DNA from: Virgibacillus halotolerans
Lineage (GTDB): Bacteria > Bacillota > Bacilli > Bacillales > Amphibacillaceae
DNA length: 64,000 nt
Reading direction: 5' to 3'
Assembly: GCF_016908515.1 (NCBI RefSeq)
Contig: NZ_JAFBEA010000013.1
Location: 54,294-118,293, forward strand
This document shows, piece after piece, positions 42,816-51,269 of this stretch. Under the pieces are notes generated by a model. It was given only the letters and a program-made list of their open reading frames with translations. It did no database searches and had not been told where the DNA came from. The number at the start of each line of letters is the position of its first letter. Within the stretch, counting starts at the first letter, position 1. The translations under genes were made by a program, and so were the position numbers.

Positions 42816-43811
42816 ATGTTGAAAAGGAAAACGTTTTCTATTCTATTATTTCTGATTGTATTCGCAATCATTTTAACAGGGTGTGGGACTTCTGATGCTA
42901 GTTCAGATGAAACTACTACTTTGGTGTTGGCTGAAAATCAATCGGAAGATTATCCAACAACAGTTGGAGCCAAGGAGTTTGCAAGATTAGTAGAGGAGAA
43001 AACCGATGGCCGCTATAAGATAAAAGTATATTCAGGCGGACAGCTGGGCGATGAGAAAGATGTGCTTGAATTAGCACAATTGGGAGCGGTTGATTTTGCA
43101 AGAGTTAATACCATTCCGCTAACAGAGTTCTCTGATGATATAGGGGTTCTTGCCATGCCTTTTTTATTTGAGGAAGAGGAAAAGAAATGGGAAATACTGA
43201 ATGGAGATGTTGGGCGTGAACTATTGGATACGTTAGAGGGCAGTAATTTGGTAGGTCTATCCTTTTATGATTCTGGTGAGCGGAGTTTTTACAATACAAT
43301 CCGACCAATTGAAACACCCGAGGACATGAAAGGAATGAAGATCCGGGTTCAAGCGTCTGAAATGGCTATCGATATTGTAGAAGCGCTGGGAGCCTCTGCA
43401 ACGCCGATGGAATACGGGGAAGTATATTCCGGATTGCAAACAGGTATCATCGACGGCGGGGAAAATAATTTTCCCAGTTATTACACATCCGGTCATTATA
43501 ATGTAGCACCATATTTTACGGTTAACGGGTATCAGGACGTTCCTGAAGTATTATTGGGCTCCGAGGATATGTGGAAGACGTTAAATAGCGATGATAAAGA
43601 GGCATTTAGAGAAGCCGCATTGGAATCTGTTGACGTCCAACGAGAATCATGGGCAGAATTGACAGCGGAAGCGAAGCAGGTGGTCGTCGAGGCTGGCAGT
43701 GAATTAGTAGAAATTGATGATATAACACCATGGCGAAAAGCGGTTCAGCCTGTATATGACAAATACGAAGACCGATACGATGAATGGATTGAAAAATTGA
43801 CGCGTGATTAA
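42816..43811 (+). CDS. dctP: TRAP transporter substrate-binding lipoprotein (DctP)
   Basis: A 331-residue periplasmic-type binding protein, here lipid-anchored (lipobox AIILTGC, Cys at about 23). The family core is clear: GMKIRVQASEMAIDIVEALG with the conserved Arg that binds the ligand carboxylate, and EVYSGLQTGIIDGGENNFPS. The DGGENN variant is, to my recollection, frequent among DctP proteins for sugar acids. GTGAGGGGGAACG precedes the ATG. A XylR-type operator and a cre box in front tie it to uronate use, so a hexuronate or aldonate is the likely ligand. Confidence 0.92.
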   Translation: MLKRKTFSILLFLIVFAIILTGCGTSDASSDETTTLVLAENQSEDYPTTVGAKEFARLVEEKTDGRYKIKVYSGGQLGDEKDVLELAQLGAVDFARVNTIPLTEFSDDIGVLAMPFLFEEEEKKWEILNGDVGRELLDTLEGSNLVGLSFYDSGERSFYNTIRPIETPEDMKGMKIRVQASEMAIDIVEALGASATPMEYGEVYSGLQTGIIDGGENNFPSYYTSGHYNVAPYFTVNGYQDVPEVLLGSEDMWKTLNSDDKEAFREAALESVDVQRESWAELTAEAKQVVVEAGSELVEIDDITPWRKAVQPVYDKYEDRYDEWIEKLTRD

Positions 43812-43856
43812 GGTGTTCATTGCCTAAGGTGAATCTTATCTCATAGGGGGATCAAA

Positions 43857-44357
43857 ATGGAAGCTCTACTGAAATTTAAGCATATAATTGACCGAATCTT
43901 ATTGATTGCATCATTGTTATTACTTGTTGCAATGGTCTTTATTATTATTTATCAAGTCTTTTCTCGAGAATTTTTTAGTGTGACACCTGCTTGGTCTGAA
44001 GAATTATCTCGCCTATTATTTGTGTGGGTCAGTTTCTTTGGTATTGCATATGGTTTCAAGGAAAAGCTTCATATCGGTGTTGGCGTGATCGTCAACAGAT
44101 TTCCTGAGAAAGTACAGGATGTCTTTGATTACATAGCAAAAGTAATCATTATCGGATTTGGGATTATTATGATGTATTACGGATGGCAATTCATGGTGCT
44201 CATGGGGTATTCTACACTGCCTGGGTTAGGTGTGCCGTCTAGTGTATTATACGCTGCGATTCCTTTTGCTGGGTTTTTCATCACAATAAATGGAATAGAA
44301 TTATTATTTGTAAAAGGATTGCATCAAACGTATGACGATGATGCTAGTGAGGGGTGA
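43857..44357 (+). CDS. dctQ: TRAP transporter small membrane subunit (DctQ)
   Basis: A 166-residue protein with four membrane helices. FSREFFSVTPAWSEELSRLLFVW is the DctQ signature, shown here in part as TPAWSEELSRLLFVW. The ribosome site AGGGGG precedes the ATG. It links the binding protein to the large subunit; the gene order P-Q-M is the standard one. Confidence 0.92.
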   Translation: MEALLKFKHIIDRILLIASLLLLVAMVFIIIYQVFSREFFSVTPAWSEELSRLLFVWVSFFGIAYGFKEKLHIGVGVIVNRFPEKVQDVFDYIAKVIIIGFGIIMMYYGWQFMVLMGYSTLPGLGVPSSVLYAAIPFAGFFITINGIELLFVKGLHQTYDDDASEG

Positions 44358-44361
44358 GACT

Positions 44362-45642
44362 TTGGCGATACTTATATTAATTGGCGGTTTTTTATTACTC
44401 TTATTGTTTAGGGTTCCAATTGCGCTGTCGCTTGCCGTAGCATCGCTTGCTACAGGGATATACTTGGGTATCGATCCAGCCGCGATTGTACAGCGAATGG
44501 TAGCAGGACTGAATTCATTTTCCTTATTGGCGATCCCATTCTTTATTCTTGCTGGAGAAATCATGAATGAAGGTGGAATTTCCCGAAGATTGATCAATTT
44601 GGCCAATGTCATGATTGGTAAAATAAGGGGTGGACTAGCGTTGGTAAGTGTTTTGTCTAGTACACTCTTTGGAGGGATTTCTGGTTCTGCACTTGCAGAT
44701 ACCTCTTCGACAGGTTCGGTATTAATTCCAATGATGAAAAAGCAGAAATATCATACGGACTTTGCTGTGTCTGTAAATATTACCAGCTCTGTTCAGGGGG
44801 TATTGATCCCTCCGAGTCATAACATGATTATTTACTCTACTGCTGCCGGTGGTGTATCGATCGGTGGGCTATTCATGGGTGGGCTCATCCCTGGCCTTAT
44901 TTTGGGACTAGCTATTATGGTATTAACGTACGCAATAGCAGTGAAACGAAACTATCCGAAAGGTGAAGCGATTAAGAAGGAAGATATCCCTAAGATCGTT
45001 TGGGATGGTGTATTAGGTTTATTCACCGTAGTTATTATATTGGGCGGTATTTTAAGTGGTTTATTTACTGCTACTGAATCAGCGGCCATAGGCACACTAT
45101 ATGCGTTTATTATTACCTTTTTTGTATATAGAGATATTCGTATTTCGCGCATGGGTGTTATTTTAAAAAGGACATTCCGGACGTTATCGATGGTCCTGTT
45201 TCTGATTGGAGCTTCGTCTGGGTTCGGCTGGCTGTTAGCATTATTAGAAGTCCCTGCGATGGTGGCAGATGGAATGATCGGCTTTTCACCAAATAACTTT
45301 GTTACGATATTAATGATTCTTTTTATCATTTTATTATTGGGAATGGTAATGGATATGGCACCACTTATTTTGATCTTAACACCAATTTTGCTTCCTGTTG
45401 CCACAAGTATTGGCATGGATCCAGTTCATTTTGGTGTCGTATTAATGCTTGCATTAGGTGTTGGACTAGTAACCCCCCCTGTGGGTTCTGTTCTATTTGT
45501 AGGCTCAGCTATAGGTAAGATATCGATTGAAAAAGCATCGAAAGGAATGCTGCCCTTTTATGGAGTGATGATTTTGATATTACTACTCATTGCATTCATA
45601 CCGGGCATTTCGTTATTTTTACCGGATATATTGGGGCAATAG
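44362..45642 (+). CDS. dctM: TRAP transporter large membrane subunit (DctM)
   Basis: A 426-residue protein with about twelve helices. Typical motifs: FSLLAIPFFILAGEIMNEGG, GGISGSALADTSSTGSVLIP, and VNITSSVQGVLIPPSHNMII in place of the usual ATIGPIIPPS segment. I start at TTG 44362 after GAGGGGTGAGA; the open frame from 44332 would lie inside dctQ and lacks a ribosome site. It forms the Na+-driven channel. A terminator follows. Confidence 0.93.
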   Translation: MAILILIGGFLLLLLFRVPIALSLAVASLATGIYLGIDPAAIVQRMVAGLNSFSLLAIPFFILAGEIMNEGGISRRLINLANVMIGKIRGGLALVSVLSSTLFGGISGSALADTSSTGSVLIPMMKKQKYHTDFAVSVNITSSVQGVLIPPSHNMIIYSTAAGGVSIGGLFMGGLIPGLILGLAIMVLTYAIAVKRNYPKGEAIKKEDIPKIVWDGVLGLFTVVIILGGILSGLFTATESAAIGTLYAFIITFFVYRDIRISRMGVILKRTFRTLSMVLFLIGASSGFGWLLALLEVPAMVADGMIGFSPNNFVTILMILFIILLLGMVMDMAPLILILTPILLPVATSIGMDPVHFGVVLMLALGVGLVTPPVGSVLFVGSAIGKISIEKASKGMLPFYGVMILILLLIAFIPGISLFLPDILGQ

Positions 45643-45694
45643 CAGATTTTAATAATGAACTGTAGGCAAATATAGTATATATGCAGATAGGGAA

Positions 45695-45730
45695 AGATTC
45701 CATATACGATCGTGTATGGAATCTTTTTTT
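45695..45730 (+). terminator. Terminator of the TRAP operon
   Basis: AGATTCCATATACG (45695-45708) pairs with CGTGTATGGAATCT (45711-45724), one G-U pair, then a T run. Confidence 0.85.
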
Positions 45731-45813
45731 GCTAGGACATGGTAGAATCCAGCATTGCATGGGTGCAATACTGTCGAGTTGAATTGCAAAAAAACAAAAA
45801 GATTACTTGCTTT

Positions 45814-45827
45814 GTAAAACGGTTACA
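45814..45827. promoter_or_regulatory. cre-like box upstream of the first GPH transporter gene
   Basis: GTAAAACGGTTACA matches the cre consensus except at the first two positions; it precedes the operator at 45839. Confidence 0.45.
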
Positions 45828-45838
45828 TATATAATCTG

Positions 45839-45873
45839 TTTAGTTAGTCTGTTTGCCAAACAAACTAACTAAA
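45839..45873. promoter_or_regulatory. XylR/ROK-type operator (site 5), near-perfect 35-base palindrome
   Basis: TTTAGTTAGTCTGTTTG and CAAACAAACTAACTAAA flank a single C; 16 of 17 pairs match. It is the longest palindrome of the set. Confidence 0.85.
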
Positions 45874-46119
45874 GGTAATTAATTGTAATAGTAAACGGAA
45901 TAATTAGTTTAATAAATCATTTTAAAAGGTGAAGGAGGATTAATAAATATCAAAGAAGACAGTACAAACTGCATTATCAAATAATCCGGAGCAATGTCAG
46001 ATTTTGCAAAGTATGATGCAGTCTATCATTTAGTGTATCTACTGGAGAACAGATCTTGTAGCATCCAATCTAATTTGTAAAATGCCAACATAAAGTACTT
46101 TCATATAGTGTAAGGTTGG

Positions 46120-46150
46120 TAGTTAATTTGTTGACCTAACAAATTAACTA
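46120..46150. promoter_or_regulatory. XylR/ROK-type operator (site 6)
   Basis: TAGTTAATTTGTT and AACAAATTAACTA are perfect 13-base inverted arms around a 5-base centre. It is about 280 bases downstream of site 5, and a cre box (TGTAAGCGTTTAAA, 46193-46206, one mismatch) follows it, close to the transporter start. The gap 45731-46229 holds no supported gene; a ribosome-like AAGGAGG at about 45933 is followed by ATA instead of ATG. Confidence 0.85.
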
Positions 46151-46229
46151 AGATTAACGATTCAAGTTATAGAAAAATATTTTCTTTCCATTTGTAAGCG
46201 TTTAAATATTATTCTTGGAGGGGTTTAAA

Positions 46230-47648
46230 ATGAGTAATAATGCATTGAAAGCACCAGAACCTTTGACAAACGAAACAGGTCCATCGGTGCGTCCGTTTGG
46301 TATGAGAGATAAAGTGGGTTATTTATTAGGTGATTTAGGAAACGATTTCTCTTTTATTCTTGTAAGTACATTTTTAATGGTATTCTATACAGACGTATTT
46401 GGTATTAGTGCGGCAGCAGTAGGTACGCTATTCTTAGTTGCTCGGTTCTGGGATGCGATTACGGACGTTATATGGGGGCGTTTTATTGATTCTAGGAAGT
46501 CAACACCTGGGGGAAAGTTTAAACCGTGGATTTTTAGAATGGCTTTACCACTTGTCATCTCCAGTGCCTTAATGTTTGTTCATATTCCAGGTATGGGAGA
46601 TGGGTTTTACTTAGCTTATGCCTATGTTACCTATATTTTATGGGGGATGCTTTACACAACTGTCAACATTCCATATGGTTCCATGGCCGCAGTGATTTCT
46701 GGCGACGCTGTTCACCGTTCGGCACTATCTGGATGGAGAACAGCGGGCGGTATGGCAGCGAACTTAATCATTAGCGCTGGTGCGCCACTTATTGTATTCG
46801 TCGATAATGAACTTTCTGGAAGTCGTATGCTGATGATGGCTGTCTTATTCAGTATTTTAGCTTTTGTATCATACATGGGGTGTGTCAATTTATCTACTGA
46901 GCGTATTCAGCATCCAGAGAAGAAATCTGGTGAAAAACTTAGTTTGAAGAAAACGTTAAAAGGTTTTAGTAAAAATATCCCACTAATTACTATCTTGATT
47001 TGTTCGTTATTATTTTTGATGGGTATGATGCTTGTAGGTTCGATTAATGTATATTTGTTCAAAGATTATTTTGGAAGTGCAATGGCTTTAAGTCTATTTA
47101 GTTTACTTCAAAGTGGTGCGGTATTTCTTTTAATGCCTGCGTTAGCCCCGCTTGTTAGGCGATTTGGTAAAAAAGAAGTTGCTGCAGGTGGGATGCTGGT
47201 AGCGGGGACCGGCTACCTAATACTCTATTTGATTCCAAATATATCTCTACCAGTATTTTTAGTTGTCAATACGATTGGTCTTTTTGGGTATGCATTATTT
47301 AACTTGGTTATTTGGGCTTTTGTTACAGATGCAATTGATTATCAGGAATATTTAACTGGTTCACGAGAAGACGGAACCGTATACGCGGTTTATTCATTTG
47401 CAAGAAAGATGGGACAAGCATTTGCTGGTGGGCTTACAGGTTATGCGCTTACTTTTGTAGGATATAGTGCTGGTGTTGCAACACAAACACAAGAGGTCAA
47501 GGATGGAATTTATACGGTAGCAACACTTGTACCATCTGCCATCTATTTAGCTGTATTCCTACTCCTTACATTTGCTTATCCATTAAACAAAAAACGTACC
47601 AAGCAGCTTGAACTTGATTTAATTGAGAAACGGGAAACATACCAATAA
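46230..47648 (+). CDS. GPH-family sugar:cation symporter (first)
   Basis: A 472-residue MFS/GPH transporter with twelve helices. Family features: GYLLGDLGNDFSFILVSTFL, WGRFIDSRKSTPGGKFKPW, TVNIPYGSMAAVISGD and FVTDAIDYQEYLTGSREDGT. I chose ATG 46230, with TTGGAGGGG upstream; the TTG at 46215 overlaps that site. GPH members carry glucuronides, xylosides, melibiose and similar glycosides. Two XylR-type operators lie upstream. A glucuronide or uronate-containing oligosaccharide is likely, given uxaC in the same regulon. It is the most divergent of the three copies here. Confidence 0.9.
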   Translation: MSNNALKAPEPLTNETGPSVRPFGMRDKVGYLLGDLGNDFSFILVSTFLMVFYTDVFGISAAAVGTLFLVARFWDAITDVIWGRFIDSRKSTPGGKFKPWIFRMALPLVISSALMFVHIPGMGDGFYLAYAYVTYILWGMLYTTVNIPYGSMAAVISGDAVHRSALSGWRTAGGMAANLIISAGAPLIVFVDNELSGSRMLMMAVLFSILAFVSYMGCVNLSTERIQHPEKKSGEKLSLKKTLKGFSKNIPLITILICSLLFLMGMMLVGSINVYLFKDYFGSAMALSLFSLLQSGAVFLLMPALAPLVRRFGKKEVAAGGMLVAGTGYLILYLIPNISLPVFLVVNTIGLFGYALFNLVIWAFVTDAIDYQEYLTGSREDGTVYAVYSFARKMGQAFAGGLTGYALTFVGYSAGVATQTQEVKDGIYTVATLVPSAIYLAVFLLLTFAYPLNKKRTKQLELDLIEKRETYQ

Positions 47649-47673
47649 GTTTATTTATATCTATGTAAATAGA

Positions 47674-47714
47674 AAAAACTGCAACGAACGCTCAGTACTT
47701 GTTGCAGTTTTTTT
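47674..47714 (+). terminator. Terminator of the first GPH transporter gene
   Basis: AAAAACTGCAAC (47674-47685) pairs with GTTGCAGTTTTT (47701-47712), followed by more T residues. Confidence 0.85.
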
Positions 47715-47784
47715 ATATAGGCATCTCTATTCATACTCCCCTACTGTACGGAGTACATCCATTATTGTAAAATTTCACTTGTAG

Positions 47785-47877
47785 AATTGGAGTATCGATA
47801 TAGGACTAGCGGAAACCCTAGAAGCAATTGCAAAAGTGAAGGATAAAGCTAAAAGAGAATATTTAAAAATAGTGTAA
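47785..47877 (+). pseudogene. Orphan 30-codon coding-like tail before the second GPH gene
   Basis: An open stretch beginning after a TAG reads DIGLAETLEAIAKVKDKAKR and runs to a TAA 27 bases before the next start. It looks like a helical C-terminus cut from a larger protein. No start codon or ribosome site is present and I do not recognise the parent. Low confidence. Confidence 0.25.
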
Positions 47878-47904
47878 ATTTATCAAATACTGGAGGAATA
47901 TAAA

Positions 47905-49319
47905 ATGGGTCATGTCCAGGAAGAAATACAATTGGATGATGGAAATGACAATGCAAAAGAAGTATCACCTTTTGGTTTTGGGGACAAGTTTGGTTATTTA
48001 TTTGGCGATTTTGGGGGCAGTTTATTTTTTATATTGGTAACTTCCTACTTAATGGTTTATTACACGGATATTTTACATATTAGTGCTGCAATGGTTGGCA
48101 TCTTATTTATGGTTGCGAATATTTGGAATGCCTTTGTCGATGTATTATGGGGGCGATTTCTTGATGCAAAGGGAAATACCAAAAATGGAAAGTTCATCCC
48201 CTGGATATTCCGCATGTCTTTTCCACTTGTTATTGCAGGTGTGCTCATGTTCGTGAAAATTCCCGGAATGTCAGATGGATTCTACGTCGCATGGGCGTTT
48301 GTCATGTATATGCTATGGGGCACTTTATACTCGACGGTGAACATTCCTTATGGTTCGATGGCGTCTGTTATCACGAATGATCCGGTAGAACGAACAACAT
48401 TATCGTCTTGGAGAACAATGGGGTCTTCTTTGGCGATGTTAATTATCAATGTTGGTGGACCACTCATTTTATTTGAAAACAATATAGCGAGCGCCAACCG
48501 CTTTTTGCTTGTGGCAGTTATATTCGGATGCTTGTCCCTTGTATGCATCATGGGCTGTGTCAGGTTAACAACGGAACGAATTGTTGTATCTGAAAGAGAA
48601 AAGAAAAAGGGTGACTTTAAAAGAACTGCGATAGGGCTTGTGAAAAAAAATCCCTCATTTGGTTGTTAGTTGTTTCACTTGTTTTTATGGCGACCATGTT
48701 GATGATTGGTGTTGTAAATGTTTATTTGTTTAAAAATTACTTTGGTACTACAGCTGCACTGAGTATTGTCGGATTTATTCAAACTGCTACCGTATTTATT
48801 GCGATGCCAATCATTGAACCAGCCGTTGCTAGATTTGGTAAAAAAGAAATAGGTTCAGCTGGACTACTAATTGCAGCCGTTGCCTATTTATCTTTATATG
48901 TTTTACCGGGTGTCTCAGTAACCTTATTTGTATCTTTAACAGTGGTGGGTATGTTTGGAATGAATATATTCAACATGATCACTTGGGCATTTGTAACAGA
49001 TGTAACCGATTATCATGAATATTTAACCGGCATGCGTGAAGATGGGACAGTTTACTCTATTTATTCTTTTTCACGAAAAATCGGTCAAGCGCTTGCCGGT
49101 GGACTCGCTGGTTTTGCAATAACGGCGGTGGGGTACGATGTTACAAAGGGAACACAATCACAAGATGTGCTTGATGGCATATACTCACTGGCGACCTTGA
49201 TACCAGGGCTATTGTTTTTACTGGGATTCTTCGTTTTAGCGTTTTTTTATCCATTAAATAAAAAACGAACAAACCAACTCGTGATTGATTTAGAAAAGAA
49301 TAGGGAAGCAAATCAATAA
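47905..49319 (+). pseudogene. GPH-family sugar:cation symporter (second), frameshifted at an A8 run
   Basis: The first 254 codons read as the N-terminal half of a GPH transporter (GYLFGDFGGSLFFILVTSYL, GKFIPWIFRMSFPLVIAG), then run into TAG at 48667-48669. The second half continues in another frame from LIWLLVVSLVFMATMLMIGV to NKKRTNQLVIDLEKN at 49319. The break is at A8 (48643-48650): adding one A restores VKKKSLIWLL, in line with KNKALIWLL of the third copy. The rest looks intact, so this is a very recent break, a sequencing error, or a gene rescued by slippage on the A run. GGAGGAATATAAA precedes the ATG. No XylR-type operator is visible directly upstream. Confidence 0.85.
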
Positions 49320-49466
49320 TCATAATGGATAGAATTGCTTGTTAAAAAGTGGAGATTATCTCGGTAAATTAAACGGGGTAGTTCCTTTTTTAAAAAATGA
49401 ATAAATTAATCCTGTTTATGCTACTTTTGTCCTATTAAATAATTAGATATATCATTATAATGATAA

Positions 49467-49480
49467 TATAAACGCTTTCA
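49467..49480. promoter_or_regulatory. cre box upstream of the third GPH transporter gene
   Basis: TATAAACGCTTTCA differs from the cre consensus at one position. A second, weaker one (TGAAAGCGCTAAAG, two mismatches) lies at 49593-49606, on the other side of operator site 7. Confidence 0.6.
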
Positions 49481-49526
49481 ATATTAAAGGAAGTGCTATC
49501 GCATTGAAAAGATTTGGATCCAGCAT

Positions 49527-49557
49527 TAGTTAATTTGTTTGCCAAACAAATTAACTG
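49527..49557. promoter_or_regulatory. XylR/ROK-type operator (site 7)
   Basis: TAGTTAATTTGTTTG and CAAACAAATTAACTG flank a single C; 14 of 15 pairs match. The gap 49320-49776 otherwise contains only AT-rich sequence and a short open tail ending SYRGDAAITYEKVIIQDT at about 49749, possibly a gene scrap. Confidence 0.85.
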
Positions 49558-49776
49558 AATAACGACATTTATTTATAAGAAATAAGTATATTTGAAAGCG
49601 CTAAAGAGACAAACTTATCAAAAAAATATATCTTAAGAAAGATAAATGATCAACATTGTTGCAGACCGCAAACATAATGAAATAGCTTGTATCAAGTTAT
49701 CGTGGTGATGCTGCAATTACTTATGAAAAGGTTATCATCCAGGATACATAGTTTTAAAAAAATGGGAGGAATTAAA

Positions 49777-51192
49777 ATGGGTTTAGCACATGAAGAATTA
49801 CAATCAGATTATGTAGAGAATACAACAAAGACGGTGCCCCCTTTTGGATTAAAAGATAAATTTGGCTATTTATTTGGTGATCTTGGAAACGATTTCTTTT
49901 TTATATTGGTAAGTTCCTATTTAATGGTCTATTATACAGACATCTTGCATATTAGTGCTGCCATGGTTGGGGTATTATTCATGATTGCCAGAATATGGGA
50001 TGCTTTTGCCGATATGCTATGGGGTCGATTCATTGATGCTAGAAAAAATACAACACATGGTAAATTTACACCGTGGATTTTCCGTATGTCATTTCCACTT
50101 GTTATTTCAGGTATACTAATGTTCGTTAAAATTCCTGGAATGACAGATGGATTTTATGTGGCATGGGCTTTTGTAATGTATTTGTTATGGGGTACTTTGT
50201 ACTCTACAGTTAATATCCCTTATGGTTCCATGGCATCTGTTATTTCTGGTGACCCGATAGAACGTACCGCTTTATCTACGTGGAGAACAATGGGAGGGTC
50301 AATGGCTGCTTTAATTATCAATGTCGGCGGACCGCTGATTTTATTTCAAAATAATGTAGCGAGCCCCAATCGCTTTTTCTTAGCAGCAATTATATTTGGT
50401 GTTTTGTCCCTTGCATGCTACATGGCATGTGTCAAGTTAACAACGGAACGAATTGTTGAACCGGAAAAAGTAAGCCAAAAAGGTGACTTTAAAAGAACTG
50501 TCAAAGGACTTGCGAAAAACAAAGCATTGATTTGGTTGCTGGTTATCTCATTAATCTTTCTTGGCACAATGCTGATGGTTGGATCTGTAAACGTTTATTT
50601 GTTTAAAAATTACTTTGGTAATACAGCTGCGTTGAGTATTGTTGGGTTTATCCAAACCGCTACCGTATTTCTCGGCATGCCACTGATTGCGCCATTGGTA
50701 GGAAGGTTTGGTAAAAAAGAAGTTGGATCAGCCGGGATGCTAATTGCAGCACTTGCCTATTTATCTTTATACATGTTACCAGACGTTTCTGTAACCCTAT
50801 TTATTATATTAACAGCAGTAGGCATGTTTGGAATGAACCTATTCAATCTGATCATATGGGCATTCGTGACAGATGTTACGGATTATCATGAGTTTATAAC
50901 TGGGATGAGAGAAGATGGAACGGTTTACTCGCTTTATTCATTTGGCCGAAAACTCGGTCAGGCCCTTGCTGGTGGACTTGCTGGTTTTGCAATTGCAGCA
51001 GTAGGATATGATGCAACAAAGCCAGCACAGTCACAGGAAGTACTTGATGGCATTTATTCATTGGCCACTTTGGTACCAGGGTTACTCTATTTATTGGGAT
51101 TCCTTGTCTTAGTGTTCTTGTATCCATTGAATAAAAAACGTACGAATCAGCTTGCGGTTGATTTAGGAGAAAATAGAGAAGCAAAGAAGTAA
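49777..51192 (+). CDS. GPH-family sugar:cation symporter (third)
   Basis: A 471-residue GPH transporter very similar to the second copy over its whole length. Motifs include GYLFGDLGNDFFFILVSSYL, WGRFIDARKNTTHGKFTPW, TVNIPYGSMASVISGDPIER and FVTDVTDYHEFITGMREDGT. ATG 49777 follows GGGAGGAATTAAA; the open frame extends upstream to 49687 without a ribosome site. Controlled by operator site 7. With the second copy broken, this is the intact member of the recent duplicate pair. Expected cargo is a glucuronide-type glycoside. Confidence 0.92.
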   Translation: MGLAHEELQSDYVENTTKTVPPFGLKDKFGYLFGDLGNDFFFILVSSYLMVYYTDILHISAAMVGVLFMIARIWDAFADMLWGRFIDARKNTTHGKFTPWIFRMSFPLVISGILMFVKIPGMTDGFYVAWAFVMYLLWGTLYSTVNIPYGSMASVISGDPIERTALSTWRTMGGSMAALIINVGGPLILFQNNVASPNRFFLAAIIFGVLSLACYMACVKLTTERIVEPEKVSQKGDFKRTVKGLAKNKALIWLLVISLIFLGTMLMVGSVNVYLFKNYFGNTAALSIVGFIQTATVFLGMPLIAPLVGRFGKKEVGSAGMLIAALAYLSLYMLPDVSVTLFIILTAVGMFGMNLFNLIIWAFVTDVTDYHEFITGMREDGTVYSLYSFGRKLGQALAGGLAGFAIAAVGYDATKPAQSQEVLDGIYSLATLVPGLLYLLGFLVLVFLYPLNKKRTNQLAVDLGENREAKK

Positions 51193-51213
51193 TTGAATAA
51201 TAAAAGAAAACGC

Positions 51214-51247
51214 AAGGGAAAGCTGGGATTCAAGAGGCTTTCCTTTT
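51214..51247. terminator. Terminator between the third GPH gene and the second AraC gene
   Basis: GGAAAGC (51217-51223) pairs with GCTTTCC (51237-51243), flanked by A-rich and T-rich runs, between convergent genes. Confidence 0.65.
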
Positions 51248-51269
51248 CTTTACAGATGTGATTTCAGCA

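Noticed and set aside
45947..46033. 28-codon open frame beginning with ATA
   Set aside because: No legitimate start codon; noted only as a possible decayed leader.
49687..49776. Upstream extension of the third GPH transporter
   Set aside because: No ribosome site for the longer start; GGGAGGAATTAAA lies directly before ATG 49777.
23940..51192. Mannonate dehydratase, KDG kinase, KDPG aldolase, or glycoside hydrolase genes in the island
   Set aside because: I looked for their motifs in all large open frames and found none; absence applies only to this window.
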